Shown: positions 23,404 to 34,493, counted from the stretch's first letter. The stretch is DNA of 64,000 nucleotides from DATFQI01 sp963831105 (GCA_963831105.1 CAWHOS010000003.1:868001-932000); one strand, 5' to 3'. A program made the numbers and translations. Notes: generated by a model not told the origin, from the letters alone.

Positions 23404-24804
23404 ATGCTGCGCGTCGCCGAAGCACTTCCACGCCTCCGACCTCGGCCGCCAGCGCCAGGGCAACGAGGACAACTTCTTCGTCCGCGCGCCCGCTGTTCGT
23501 GGTCGCCGACGGCATGGGCGGCGCCCAGGCCGGCGAGGTCGCGTCCGAGATGGCCGTCGACGTCGTTCGACGACGGGCTGCCGCGACGGCGCGCCCGGGC
23601 GAGGCGCTCGGCCGCGGTCATCCAGGCCGCCAACCGCGCGCATCCACGACCGCTCGCGCACCGACGAGCAGGCGCGCCGGCATGGGCACGACCTGCACGG
23701 CCGCCTACGTCGGCGAGGACGACGTCACGATCGCCCACGTCGGCGACTCGCGCGCCTACCTGTTGCGCGACGGCGAGCTCGATGCGGCTGACGCGCGACC
23801 ACTCGCTGGTCGGCGAGCTGGTCGCCCGCGGCAAGCTCACCGAGGAGCAGGCCGAGGCGCACCCGCAGCGCTCGGTGATCACGCGCGCGCTCGGGCCGGA
23901 GGCCGAGGTCGCAGGTCGACGTGGACGTGTTCGCCGCCCGCGCCGGCGACGTCTTCCTGCTGTGCTCCGACGGCCTGACGTCGATGGTCCGCGAGCCGCG
24001 GCGTCAAGCCGGTGCTCGAGCGGCGGCCGACGCCTCGAGCAGGCCGGCCGCGAGCTGATCGCCGCCGCCAACGAGGCCGGCGGGCGCGACAACATCACCG
24101 TGATCCTGTTCCGCCTCGAGGAGGTCGACGGCGGCGGCGACGGCGGCGCGGCGCGCGACGAGCCGCCCACGCACGCGGAGACCGGCGCCGACGACGGAGT
24201 ACGACACGTTCGAGGGCGAGGCCGGTCCGGCCCGCGCCAGGGCGTCTCGCGCCCGACCGCGCACACCCGGGTGCGCGACGAGGAGGCGATGCACGCGGCG
24301 AGGTCGCCGCACGCCGTGCGCGCCGCCGACGAGGCGGAGGCGGAGTACCGCGCCAGCGGCACGGTCGCGCTGTCGGCGATCCAGCCGCGCGCGCCGACGA
24401 CCGACGGAGGCCCCGCCGCGCGCACCGGCGCCGCTCCCGGACGGCACGCCGCCCCGCGAGCGCCGCGCGGCAAGCGCGCGCCGCGCGGCGCATCCCGCCG
24501 CCGTCGTGATCCCGCTGGTCCTGCTCGTCGATGGTGCTCGGCGCGGCTTCTGGATCGCGACCCGCGCCGTCTACTTCGTCGGCACCGACGACGACCGCGG
24601 CAACGTCGTCACGATCTACCGCGGGCTGCCCGTTCGAGCTGCCGCTCGGCATCGAAGCTCTACAGCCGCTACCCGGGCTCCGGCGTCACGCTCGAGCCGT
24701 CCCGCCGGCGCGCCGCGGCGACGTTCACGAACCACAAGCTGCGCTCGCACGACGACGCGGAGGACCTCGTGATCCAGCTCGAGCGCGGGCAGCTCGAGCC
24801 GTGA
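23404..24804 (+). CDS. pstP: PP2C-family Ser/Thr phosphatase PstP
   Basis: About 465 residues. The catalytic PPM domain has GRQRQGNEDNFF, VADGMGGAQAGEVAS, AHVGDSRAYLLRDG, LLCSDGLTSMV and GGRDNITVIL, with the metal-binding Asp residues in place. A charged linker of about 100 residues, one membrane span (around 24,505-24,560) and a short extracellular domain (KLYSRYPGSGVTLE...) follow. It reverses phosphorylation by the kinases of this cluster. The stop overlaps the ftsW GTG. At least six single-base insertions are needed to join the frames. Confidence 0.9.
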   Translation: MLRVAEALPRLRPRPPAPGQRGQLLRPRARCSWSPTAWAAPRPARSRPRWPSTSFDDGLPRRRARARRSAAVIQAANRAHPRPLAHRRAGAPAWARPARPPTSARTTSRSPTSATRAPTCCATASSMRLTRDHSLVGELVARGKLTEEQAEAHPQRSVITRALGPEAEVAGRRGRVRRPRRRRLPAVLRRPDVDGPRAAASSRCSSGGRRLEQAGRELIAAANEAGGRDNITVILFRLEEVDGGGDGGAARDEPPTHAETGADDGVRHVRGRGRSGPRQGVSRPTAHTRVRDEEAMHAARSPHAVRAADEAEAEYRASGTVALSAIQPRAPTTDGGPAARTGAAPGRHAAPRAPRGKRAPRGASRRRRDPAGPARRWCSARLLDRDPRRLLRRHRRRPRQRRHDLPRAARSSCRSASKLYSRYPGSGVTLEPSRRRAAATFTNHKLRSHDDAEDLVIQLERGQLEP

Positions 24805-26131
24805 GCGCCCGCAACCGCGAGCTGCTGGCGCTCGTCCCGGCGTCGCTGCTGCTCACCGCCGGCTTCGCCGCGATCTTCATCCAGCAGTCCGAGCGAGCTC
24901 TCCGACGTCTCGCTGACCTACGGCGGCGATCTTCCTCGGCCTGTGCCTCGCCGCGCACCTCGTGATCCGCTTCACGCTGCCGCACGCCGACCCGTACCTG
25001 TTCCCGCTCGTCGCGCGTGCTGGCGTGCTTCGGCCTCGTCGTGATCTACCGGATCGACGAGGACGCTCGCGCGCGAGCAGGCGCAGTGGTTCGTCGTCGG
25101 CCTGGTCGCTGTTCGCGGCGACGATCCTGCTGCCTGCGCGACTTCCGCGTGCTCGAGCGCTACCGCTACACGATCGCGCTCGTCGGCCTGCTGCTGCTGC
25201 TGCTGCCGCGCGTGCCCGGCATCGGCCAGCAGGTCAACGGCGCCTACCTCGGCGTCAAGCTCGGGCCGATCGCCTTCCAGCCGGCCGAGTTCGCCAAGAT
25301 CGCGATCGTCATCTTCCTCGCGGCGTACCTGCGCGACACGCGGCAGGTGCTCGTCCTGGGCTCGCGCCGCTTCCTCGGGATCACGATCCCGCCGCTCAAG
25401 CACTTCGGGCCGCTGCTCGTGGTCTGGGGCGCGGCGATGTTGATGCTCGTCTTCATCCGCGACCTCGGCTCGTCGCTGATGTTCTTCGGCGGCTTCCTGG
25501 CGCTGCTCTACGTGGCGACGAACCGGCTGTCGTTCGTGGTCATCGGGCTCGCGCTGTTCGCGCTCGGCGCGTGGTTCTTCGCCACGACGGTCGGCCACGT
25601 GCAGCGACCGCGTCGACATCTGGCTGGACCCGTTCGCGCCCGGGCTGGGTCGACAAGCGAGCGGCTACCAGATCGCCCAGTCGCTGTTCGCGCAGGCCGA
25701 CGGCGGGCTGTTCGGCACCGGCTTCGGCGCAGGCGCTGCTGCGCTGCGCCGAGCGGGCGACGACGCTGATCCCGGCGCCGCACACCGACCTCATCTACGC
25801 GGTGATCGTCAACGAGCTCGGCCTGGCCGGCGCGTGCGGGCTGCTGCTCGTCTACCTGCTGCTCGTCGAGCGCGGCTTCAAGACGGCGATGCTCGCCCGC
25901 GACTCGTTCTCCAAGCTGCTCGCCGCCGGGCCTGACCGCGGTGTTCGCGCTGCAGGTGTTCGTGATCGTCGGCGGCGTCACGCGCGTGATCCCGCTGACC
26001 GGCGTGACGCTGCCGTTCGTCTCCTACGGCGGCTCGTCGATCGTCGCGAACTTCGTGCTGCTGGCGCTGCTGCTGCTGGTCTCCGACCGCGCGCGGCGGC
26101 CGCAGGGCGCAGCGGCGGAGGGCTGCGGTGA
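24801..26131 (+). CDS. FtsW/RodA-family peptidoglycan glycosyltransferase
   Basis: About 440 residues, 10 or so membrane spans (SEDS family), which polymerise lipid II together with a class B PBP. Family motifs are NGAYLGVKLGPIAFQPAEFAKIA, FIRDLGSSLMFFGG, LIYAVIVNELGL and LPFVSYGGSSIVAN. The paired pbpA next to it suggests a RodA/FtsW-PbpA synthase unit. The GTG start and the stop both overlap neighbours (GTGA). Frame breaks occur at about 24,893, 24,930, 25,017, 25,075-25,130, 25,610-25,650, 25,730 and 25,930. Confidence 0.9.
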
Positions 26132-27552
26132 ACGCGCCCGATCGCTCCGCCTGTTCGGCCGTCGTGCTCGTGCTGTTCGCGCGTGCTGGTCGGCTTCACG
26201 TCGCGCTGGACGGTGTTCGAGGCCGAGGCGCTGCGCGACAACCCGGACAACCGCCGCGAGCTGCTCGCAGGAGCAGCGGATCAAGCGCGGCGTGATCCGG
26301 GCCGCCGACGGCGAGCGTGCTCGCCCGCGCCGCGACGCTGGCGCCAGAGCGCTACGGGCGCCGCTACCCGCCGGGCGAGCTGTTCGGCCACCCCGTCGGC
26401 TACACGTCGCATCGACCGCGGCCGCTCCGGGCTCGAGGGCTACTACAACGACCAGCTGACCGGGCGCGCGCGACCGAGCTCGATCGGCGCGCTCGACTCG
26501 CTGCTCGGGCCCGACAAGGTCGGCGACGACCTCGAGACGACGCTCGACCCCGCGGCGCAGCAGGTCGCCTCGACGGCGCTCGCCGGCGCCGCAGCGCGGC
26601 GCGGTCGTGGCGATCGACGTCAAGACGGGCGCGGTGCAGGTGATGGCCGCCAAGCCCGACCTTCGACCCGAACGACCGCGCGGCGACTGCGGCGACGCAA
26701 CGCGCCGCTGTCAACCGCGCGACGCAGGGCCGCTTCCCGCCCGGCTCGACGATCAAGGCCGTCACCGCCGCCGGCCGCGCTCGACACCGGCGAGTACAGC
26801 CCGGACTCGCAGGTCGACGGCGAGAACGGCAAGGTGATCTCCGGCGTGCCGCTGAACAACTTCGGCGGCGAGGACTTCGGCGAGCATCGACCTCACCGAC
26901 GGCGCTGACGAACTCGGTCAACACGGTCTGGGCCGAGGTCGGCGAGAAGCTCGGCAAGACGACGATGGCCGAGTACATGGAGCGCTTCGGCTTCTACGAG
27001 GACCCGCCGATCGACTACCCGGACGACGCAGATGGTCGCCGAGCGGCGTCCACAAGGGCGGCAAGCGGCTCGCCGAGCCGACGTCCGACCGCGGTCGACG
27101 TCGGCCGCGTGGCGATCGGCCAGGGCGACCTCTGGTGACGCCGCTGCAGATGGCACCGTGGCGCAGACGATCGCCAACGGCGGCGTGCGCATGGAGCCGC
27201 GCCTCGTGCGCAAGATCGTCGACCCCGACGGGCGCACGATCGACGAGCCGCAGCCCGAGGAGGCCGAGCGCGTGATGTCGCGAGGACAGCCGCGCAGAAG
27301 CTCGGCGACGATGATGCCAAGGTGGTCAAGGAGGGCACGGGCACGGCGGCGGCGCTCGAGGGCGTCGAGGTGGCCGGCAAGACCGGCACGGCCGAGCTCA
27401 ACCTCACACGGGCCTCAACGACCCGTGGTTCATCGGCTTCACCGACCGACGTCGCGGTCGCGGTCGTGGTCGAGCGCGTGCAGGGCGGCACGGGCGGCGA
27501 CGGTCGCCGCGCCGATCGCCAAGGCCGGTGCTGGAGGCGCTCGGGCGAGTGA
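26128..27552 (+). CDS. pbpA: Penicillin-binding protein (class B transpeptidase) PbpA
   Basis: About 470 residues. It has an N-terminal membrane anchor (LFGVVLVLFAVLVGFTSRW), a dimerisation domain (RGVIRAADG, YPPGELFGHPVGY) and a transpeptidase domain. The transpeptidase domain has the active-site serine in FPPGSTIKA, the SxN motif in TNSVNTVW and KTG in VAGKTGTAEL. It cross-links peptidoglycan made by the neighbouring SEDS protein. The GTG overlaps the ftsW stop; the stop overlaps the pknB GTG. About a dozen one-base insertions break the frame. Confidence 0.9.
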
Positions 27553-29445
27553 CCGATGCAGCGGCGATCGAGCGCGACACGATCGTCGACGGCCGCTACC
27601 GGGTCCTCACCGGCATCGGCTCGGGCGGGATGGCCGACGTCTACTGCGCCGAGGACACGCAGCTCGGCCGCCGCGTCGCGCTGAAGCTCCTGCACCGCCG
27701 CTTCGCCGAGGACCAGGAGTTCGTCGAGCGCTTCCGCCGCGAGGCGCTCGAGCGCCGCCGGCCTGCAGCACCCCAACGTCGTCGGCGTCTTCGACCGCGG
27801 CGAGTGGGACGGCACCTACTACATCGCGATGGAGTTCCTCGAGGGCCGCTCGCTCAAGCAGCTCGTCCGCGAGCACGGCCCGCTGCCGCCCGACGCTGCG
27901 CGATCGACATCACCGTGCAGGTCCTGCGCGCCGCGCGCTTCGCCCACAAGCGCGGCATCATCCACCGCGACATCAAGCCGCACAACGTGATCGTCGACGA
28001 CGAGGGCCGCGTCAAGGTCACGGACTTCGGCATCGCCCGCGCCGGCGCCTCGGACATGACGGAGACCGGCTCGATCATGGGCACCGCGCAGTACCTGTCG
28101 CCCGAGCAGGCCCAGGGGCAGCCGGTCAGCCCGCGCTCGGACCTCTACTCGATCGGCGTCATGCTCTACGAGCTGCTGACGGGCCGCGTGCCCGTTCGAC
28201 GGCCGAGTCGCGCGGTGACGATCGCGCTCAAGCAGGTCTCCGAGGCGCCCGTCGCCGCCGCGCCGAGCTCAACCCGGCCGTCTCGCCCGGCGCTCGAGGA
28301 CGTCGTGCTGCGCGCGCTGGAGAAGGACCCGGCGCGGCGCTTCGCCGACGCCGACGAGTTCATCGCCGCGCTCGAGGCGGCGCGCGACCAGCCCGGCGCG
28401 CCGTGTCGCGGCGAGATGCGTGCTCGGAGCCGTATCCGATGCCGGGCGAGCCGTTCGCGGAGCCGAGGAGCGCCGACGCGCTCGCGCTGGTGGCTGTGGC
28501 TGCTGGCCGCTGCTCGCTGCTCGCCGCGCTGGCGTCGGCGCCTACCTGCTGCTCGCGCCGGAGCAGAACGCCGTGCCCGACGTGGTCGGCGAGCGCCTCG
28601 GCCGTCGCCGCGCAGCGGCTCCACAACGCGGGCTTCGAGGTGAACATCGAGACGGTCGAGCTCCGCCGACGTGCCCAAGGACCGCGTCGCCACGCAGGAG
28701 CCGCAGCCCGGCGAGGAGGCCGAGGAGGGCTCGACGGTGACGATCATCGTGTCCAGCGGCCCGGGCGAGGCGACCGTCCCGGCGTGCTCGGGCGCAAGCA
28801 GGACGTGGCCGAGAACATGCTCAAGGAGGCGGGCTTCAAGACCGACGTCGCGCAAGGAGACCTCCGACACCGTCGCGCGGGGCCGCGTGATCAGCACGTC
28901 GCCGCCGGAGACACGCAGCTCGAGAAGGGCCGGACCGTCGACGCTGGTCGTCTCCAGCGGGCCCGAGCAGGTCGACGGTGCCCGACGTCGTCGGCGACGA
29001 GCGAGGACGCGGCGCGCAACACGCTCGAGGACGCCGGGCTGACGGTCGACGTCCTCCGAGGAGGAGTCCGAGCGACGAGGACCCGGGCACCGTGCTGCGC
29101 CAGACGCCCGGCGCGGGCGGCAAGGTCGACAAGGGCAGCGCCGTGACGATCATGGTGGCCAAGGAGCCGCCCGAGGTGGCGGTGCCCGACGTGCTCGACC
29201 AGCCGGAGCGACGCAGGCGCGCGCCGCGCTCAGGAGGCGGGCTTCGAGGTGCGCGTGCGCGAGCAGGACGGTCGACGGACGACCGGACCAGGACGGCATC
29301 GTGCTCGACCAGAACCCGGCGGCCGGCAGCGAGCTCGACAAGGGCTCGCGCGTGACGATCGTCGTCGGGCGCTTCGAGCCGAGCCGACCGCCCGACCGCC
29401 GACGCCCGACGCCCGACGCCCGACCGCCGACGCCGCACGCCGTGA
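27549..29445 (+). CDS. pknB: PASTA-domain Ser/Thr kinase PknB
   Basis: About 625 residues. The kinase domain has GIGSGGMADVYCAED, VALKLLH, IIHRDIKPHNVIVDD, VTDFGIARAG, the activation loop TETGSIMGTAQYLSPEQ with phosphorylatable Thr residues, and DLYSIGVMLYELLTG. One membrane span (about 28,480-28,555) is followed by four PASTA repeats (PDVVGE..., DVAENMLKEAGF, PDVVGDSEDAARNTL, PDVLDQPER...), each ending in an EKG/DKGS-TV-I-V strand. PASTA units sense muropeptides or lipid II. A 7-base tandem repeat ends the gene. Heavily frameshifted. Confidence 0.92.
29384..29439 (+). repeat. Seven-base tandem repeat at the pknB/ddl junction
   Basis: Eight consecutive heptamers, consensus (C/G)CCGAC(G/C), three of them near-identical CCCGACG units at 29405-29425. 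It encodes the last Pro/Arg/Asp-rich residues of pknB just before the ddl GTG. Copy-number change by one unit would shift the reading frame. Confidence 0.6.
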
Positions 29446-30444
29446 GGGTCGCCGTCTCTCGCGGCGGGCGCTCGTCCGAGCACGAGGTCTCGCTGGCGTC
29501 GGGCGCGTCGGTGCGCGAGGGCGTGCCGCGGCCGGCCACGAGGTGCTCGACGTCCGCATCGCGCGCGCGGGCGCGTGGCTGCACGACGGCGAGACGCTGC
29601 CGCTCGAGCCCGGGCGGCGGCCTGCTCGGCGCGGACGCCGTGTTCCCGGTGCTGCACGGGCCGTTCGGCGAGGACGGCACCGTCCAGGGCCTGCTCGAGC
29701 TGCTCGACGTCCCGTACGTCGGCGCCGGCGTGCTGGCGTCGGCGCTGTGCATGGACAAGGTCGTCTTCAAGGAGGTGATGGCCGGCCGCCGGGGTCCCGC
29801 AGGTCGCCTACGTCGCCGTCCGCGAGCCGCGCTGGCAGGAGGCGCCGGCCGCCGTGCGCGAGCGAGCTGGCCGCGCTCGGCCTGCCGCGTGTTCGTCAAG
29901 CCCGCGCGCGCTGGGCTCCTCGGTCGGCATCGTCAAGGTCGCCGATCGCCGAGGAGGTCGCCGGCGGCGCTGGAGACCGCGTTCGCGCCACGACGGCGCT
30001 GGTGATCGTCGAGGCGATCTCCGACGGCCTGGAGGTCGAGTGCTCCGTGCTCGGCCTCGCCGACGCCGGAGGCCTCGCGTGCCGGGCGAGATCGTGCTGA
30101 CGGAGCGCCGACTGGTACGACTACGAGGCCAAGTACAGCCCGGCGGGATGGAGCTGCGTCGTGCCGGCGCGGATCCCCGAGGCGGTCGCCGAGGAGGTCC
30201 GCCGGCTGGCCGTGCGAGACGTTCGTGCGCGTCGGCTGCGCCGGCCTGGCGCGGGTCGACTTCTTCGTCGAGGGCGAGCGCGTGCTCGTCAACGAGCTCA
30301 ACACGATGCCGGGCTTCACGCCAGACGAGCGTCTACCCGAAGCTGTGGGAGGCGACGGGCGTCCCGTTCCCGGAGCTGTGCGACCGGCTCGTGCAGCTCG
30401 CGCTCGAGCGCTTCCGCGCCGAGCGCGGCGGCCACGCCTTCTAG
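29442..30444 (+). CDS. ddl: D-alanine--D-alanine ligase
   Basis: About 333 residues, a canonical Ddl that makes D-Ala-D-Ala for the pentapeptide stem. It has SRGGRSSEHEVSLASG at the N-terminus, VLHGPFGEDGTVQGLLELL, the ATP-loop KPARLGSSVGIVKV (after frame repair), DWYDYEAKYSPGG and VNELNTMPGFTP. The GTG start overlaps the pknB stop, so a precursor enzyme is co-translated with the PASTA kinase. It is the second Ddl family member in the window (the other is at 950). The end is convergent with, and overlaps, the next gene. Indels are frequent. Confidence 0.93.
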
Positions 30445-31959
30445 GCTAGCGCCGCGGGCGCGAACAGCGCGATCTCGGTGATCTCGACGCGCTCGGCGCC
30501 TCGGCGCGAGCTCGGTGATCCAGACGAGGTAGTAGCGGTGCCGGTCGCCGTGTCGAGCTTGAAGCGCTTGCGCTTGCGGTTGACCTCGCCGCCGCCGACC
30601 TTCTTCCAGCCGTCGATGTCCTTCGGCGGCTTGCTCGCCGTCGGCGACGCGGATCTCGGCCGTCCAGCCCGGGTCGGGCGTCTCGATCTCGATCGAGCGT
30701 GGCGGCGACGCCCGGGTCGGCGTCGACGTAGATGCCGACGCCGTCCTTGCCGAGGTTGCCGCCCTGGTAGGTCTCGGTGCTCCAGTCCGTGCCGCTGTCG
30801 TTGTCGACCACGAGCGGCTCCTCGCGTTGTGCTCCTCGTCGTCGCCCAGCGGGTCGAAGGCGTGAGGCCGAGGTGCGCTTGACCGAGACGCACGCGGTTG
30901 CCGGCCGGCGGCTTGGCGGTGCCCTGGCCCGGTGCCGCGCTGCGTGCGGTCGATGCCCTCGCTTGAGCGAGGATCACGACCAGCGCGACGGCGACGGCGA
31001 TCAGCGCCACGACGGCGACGATCGGCAGCCGGCGGCGCATGCGCAGCGGCACGCGGCGGCGGGCGCTCTCGGGCAGCGTGCGCAGGACGGCGGTCGCCTC
31101 GCCGGTCGAGCGCGCCCGTGCGGGCGGCTCGAGCGCGAGCGCCTCCTCGAGGTCGGCCTGCAGGGCGAGCGCGTCCGGGTAGCGCTGCTCGAGGTCCTTG
31201 GCGGTCATGCGGTCGAGGATCGCGGCGAGCCCGGCGCGAGACCTCGGGGCGGCGCCGCTGCACGTCGGGCAGGTCCTCGCGCACGTGCTTCATCGCCACG
31301 GCGACCTGGTTCTCGCCGTGGAACGGGACGTCGCCCGGTGAGCATCTCGTAGAGGACGATGCCGAGCGAGTAGATGTCCGACTGGCCGTTGACGTCGTGG
31401 CCCGAGCGCCTGCTCGGGCGAGACGTAGTCGGTCGTGCCGAGCACGCGGCCCGTCGGCGGTCAGCCCCTCCTCGTCGAGCGAGCGGGCGATGCCGAAGTC
31501 GGTGACCTTGGCCGAGCCCTCCTCGTCGATCAGCACGTTCTGGGGCTTGACGTCGCGGTGCACGATGCCGCGGCGCGTGCGCGGCGCCCAGCGCGCGGGC
31601 GATCTCGATCGCGTAGGCGATCGCCTCGTCGACCGGCAGCCGGCCGAGCCGGCGGATGCGGTCCTTGAGCGTCTCGCCCTCGACGTACTCGAAGACGATG
31701 TACGGGCGGCCCTCGTCCTCGCCGGCGTCGATCACGCCGACGATGTGCGGGTGGCAGAGCTGGGCGACCGCGCGCGCCTCGCGCCGGAAGCGCTCGAGCT
31801 GGTCGGAGTCCGCGCGATGTCGCGGTGCATCAGCTTGATCGCGACGCGGCGCTCGAGCGTGGCGTCGAAGGCGCGGTAGACCGTCGACATGCCGCCGGCG
31901 CCGATCTGGGCGTCGAGCCGGTACCGGCCGCTCAGCTGCGTGCCGACGAGCGCGCTCAT
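30441..31959 (-). CDS. Ser/Thr kinase with extracellular discoidin-like domain (frameshifted)
   Basis: About 505 residues. The kinase has YRLDAQIGAGGMSTVYRAF, VAIKLMHRDIA, HRDVKPQNVLIDEEGSAKV, TDFGIARSLDEEGLT and DIYSLGIVLYEMLTG. One membrane span (RRRLPIVAVVALIAVAVALV) leads to an external domain with FDPLGDDEEHN, a NDSGTDWSTETYQGGNLGK segment and GVGIYVDADPGV, a galactose-binding/discoidin-like fold resembling the external part of mycobacterial MviN. It is last in the minus-strand flagellar run, 10 bases after uvsE. Carbohydrate or wall binding is inferred. Confidence 0.82.
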
Positions 31960-31969
31960 CGTCGCGACC

Positions 31970-32940
31970 CTATTGTGGCTGATGGCAGGCGGCAACCGGC
32001 GACCCCGCGGGCGGGCCGAGCTGGTCGCGCAGCCGCAACAGCGCGAGGTCCTTCGCCTTGGCCTCGAGCATCACGTCGAAGCTCCAGCCCGGCCGCGGTG
32101 TCGCGCAGGAAGTGCTCGAAGGCGATCGGATCGATCACGTCGGCGTGGGCGCGCAGCTGGGGGAGCACCCAGGTCCGTTCGACGCGGCGGCCCGAGCGCC
32201 TGCGCTCTCTCCTCCATCGCGGTCTTGGGCGAGGAGAAGTGGATCTTCGGCGTCACACCGTCGGGCCAGGTGGCCAGCGCGCAGCTCCAGCGCCTCGCGG
32301 TCGGGGATCCCGTCGGGGTCGTTGCAGTGGTGGTGCAGGATGTCCCAGACCACCTTCGAGCCGGTGCGCTCGTGCAGCTCCAGGACGTGGCAGAGCCCGA
32401 AGGTGCGGTCGTCGTTCTCGATCACGAGCCGCGCCCGCGCGCGCTCGGAGAGCTGCTCGAAGCCCGCCACGAAGCGGTCCATGGCGGCGTCGAAGCCGCC
32501 GGCGGCGCCGCCGACGTGCAGGACGACCACGGCCTCCGGGCCGAGGCCCATGGCGTCGAGCAGCTGCGGCCTGCAGCTCGACGTCGCGCGACGGCGCCCG
32601 CGCGGACGCCGGGGGTCCTCGGAGTTGAGGACGATGTACTGGCCCGGGATGCGTCGAGAGCCGGATGTCCAGCTCGCGGGCGCGCTGCCCGAGCGCGGCC
32701 AGCTCCTCCGCGGCACTCGGCGACCTGGCGGTGGAACTGCGGCAGGTCGGGGTGCGTGGCGTAGGGCGCCAGCGCCGCCGTCATGCGGTACATGCGGATG
32801 TCGTGGCGCTCGAGGTAGTCGAGGACCCCGTGCATCGCCTCGACGGAGTGCCGGAGATGGGGGCCGGACTGCCAGCGCCGTGCGTCGTGCGTCGGCAGCC
32901 CGCCCTCGCCGAGGACCTTGACCGCGAACCCGAGCCTCAC
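31970..32940 (-). CDS. uvsE: UV DNA damage endonuclease UvsE (UVDE) family
   Basis: About 320 residues forming a TIM-barrel endonuclease that nicks 5' to UV photoproducts. Recognised blocks are N-terminal RLGFAVKVLG, NLRHSVE-type HLRHSVEAMHGVLDYL, RMYRMTAALAPY, HPGQYIVLNSEDP, VVVLHVGG, RLVIENDDRTFGL and VVWDILHHHCNDP with the metal-ligand His/Glu/Asp residues. The GTG overlaps the previous stop (GTGA). Its position at the end of a flagellar operon is unusual. Several single-base insertions. Confidence 0.9.
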
Positions 32941-33738
32941 TCCCTGGCTACGAGTCGATCGCCCTTCCGGACCACGTGCGCCAGTCGTTGCGCGTCGTCG
33001 TCCTTGTCTTCCGTCGGGTAGCTGCGGCTGCTCCTGGGCCGGCGGCGTCGGGTCGGAGGACTCCGGGCGGCTCGGGCGGCGCCGGCGGCTGCCAGGAGCT
33101 CGTGGACGGCGTGCCGGGGGTCTCCTGGGCCGGTTCCTCGGGCGCGGGCTCCGGCTCGGCGGGGGAGGCGTCCTCGGTCGGGGTCAGGCCGGGCGTCTCG
33201 GCCGTGGCTGCCCTCCCCGAACGGGACCTCGCCCGCCGGCTCGGTCGGCGATCGGGGTCGGCCGCGGGCGGGGAGACCGCGGGCGTGATGTAGGTCTCGT
33301 AGGCGGACGGCGCCTCGGCCTCCGCCGCCGTGTCGGACGGCTGCGGGGCGGCGGGGGCGTCGCCCGGGGGCGTCGGGCGCCGCCGGTCCGCCCTCGGGAG
33401 GCACGGAGTAGGCCTGGGTCGGCGCGTCGGCCGGCGCCGGGCGGCTCTCGGGCCCGGCGGCGGGCTCGGGCTCGTCCGGCGACGGGCGGCTCAGCCGCCT
33501 CGGTCGCGGGCGGCTCCGGCGCCGGCGGCGCCGGGCGTCCGGCTGGAAGCGGGCGCGCGACGCCCTCGGCGGCCACCTCTCTGCGGCGAAGTCCGCGGCG
33601 GCCTGCGTCTCGGCGGCGCGCAGCTCCGCGTCGCCGGGCGCGTCGTCGATGCCGCCGACCGGCTCCAGCGTCTCGCCCGAGGTGGGCTGAGGACTGGTCC
33701 TCGATGGCCTCGTCGATCTGGCGCTCGAAGTCGCTCAT
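32937..33738 (-). CDS. Disordered Pro/Ala/Glu-rich hypothetical protein
   Basis: About 265 residues; not recognised. It starts MSDFERQIDEAIEDQSS. After about 80 residues it becomes low complexity (P, A, E, S, T), as in PTQAYSVPPEGGPAAPDAPG, and ends in a charged tail (PTEDKDDDAQRLAHVVRKGD). No membrane span or signal peptide is seen. The ATG overlaps the upstream stop (ATGA) and its stop overlaps uvsE, so it is co-translated with both. Its place after csrA suggests a flagellum-linked or surface-linker role, but this is only context. Frameshifted. Confidence 0.55.
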
Positions 33739-34182
33739 CCCGTCGCCGGGGCGGCGGCCTCGATCAGCTCGGCCTCGGCCTGCTCCTGGCCCTCGGAGTC
33801 GCCCTCGCCGGCCTCGGCCAGCGGGCGCTCGGCCTCGGTCGGCGGGCTCGTCGGGGTCCTGGATGCCCGCGTAGTCGGACACCTGGCCGCCGATGTTGGC
33901 GGCCTCGGCCGCGGCGGCGGCCTCCTCGGCCTCCTCGTCGACGCTGCCGGCCTCCTGGAGGACTGCGGGTCGGGCGCCGGGACCGGGGTCGCGGTGTTGG
34001 CCGGCGGGCCCGGGGCGTCGTAGTTGGACGGCTCGGGCGGCGGCGCGGGCGGCCAGCTGGGCTCGGTCGCTGGCTGCGCGGGTTGAGCAGCGCCTGGACG
34101 GGTCGCGCTTGAGCAGCACGCCGGCGGCGCGGCCGCGGCGCCGATCGGAGGGCCGCCTTCCCGAACTTGCCTCGCTGGCCAT
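33735..34182 (-). CDS. Acidic disordered hypothetical protein downstream of csrA
   Basis: About 148 residues; not recognised. A basic N-terminus (MASEA, then K/R-rich) leads to a Pro-rich middle (PSWPPAPPPEPSNYDAPGPP) and an acidic Ala/Glu-rich half (SVDEEAEEAAAAAEAANIGGQ, cut by indels) ending LIEAAAPATG. No membrane span. A hairpin (34197-34227) sits directly before its GAGGAG ribosome-binding site. The stop overlaps the next ATG. A bipolar charge pattern may suggest an adaptor, which is speculative. Confidence 0.55.
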
Positions 34183-34196
34183 GGCGTCGTGCTCCT

Positions 34197-34227
34197 CGGT
34201 CTCGCTAAAAACGTCTTCACGAGACCG
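34197..34227 (-). promoter_or_regulatory. Hairpin directly upstream of a ribosome-binding site, after csrA
   Basis: On the minus strand CGGTCTCG-TGAAGACGTTTTTAG-CGAGACCG has a perfect 8-bp stem and a 15-base loop with five Ts, then GAGGAG 1-5 bases later. It could be an RNA switch, a CsrA-affected leader (a GGA is in the ribosome-binding site) or a weak terminator for csrA. Confidence 0.5.
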
Positions 34228-34267
34228 TACCCTCGCGCGCCGGGGCGACACACCCCGGGGGCTTGCG

Positions 34268-34493
34268 TCAGCTCTGCGTCTGGGTGGGCGTGGGGAGCTC
34301 GTCCGGGGCGGCCTCGGCGGCGGCGCGGTTCTCGTCGCGCACGGCGCTCCCAGATCTCCTCGCGGTAGACCGGAACGGAGCGCGGGGCCTGGATGCCGAC
34401 GCGGACCGAGTTGCCGACGATCTCCATCACCTGGACGACGATGTCGTCGCCGAGCATGATCTTCTCGCCGGGGCGGCGGGTGATGATGAGCAC
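34268..34493 (-). CDS. csrA: Carbon storage regulator CsrA
   Basis: About 74 residues. The N-terminus is MLIITRRPGEKIMLGDDIVV, followed by VRVGIQAPRSVPVYREEIWE, the full CsrA fold with the RNA-binding first and last strands. The GTG start follows AAGGAGGAAGCACA, a strong ribosome-binding site. One extra base near 34,345 shifts the last ~25 residues (EAVRDENRAAAEAAPDELP). It is next to fliW, its protein antagonist, so a flagellin- or FlgL-responsive partner switch is expected. Confidence 0.94.
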
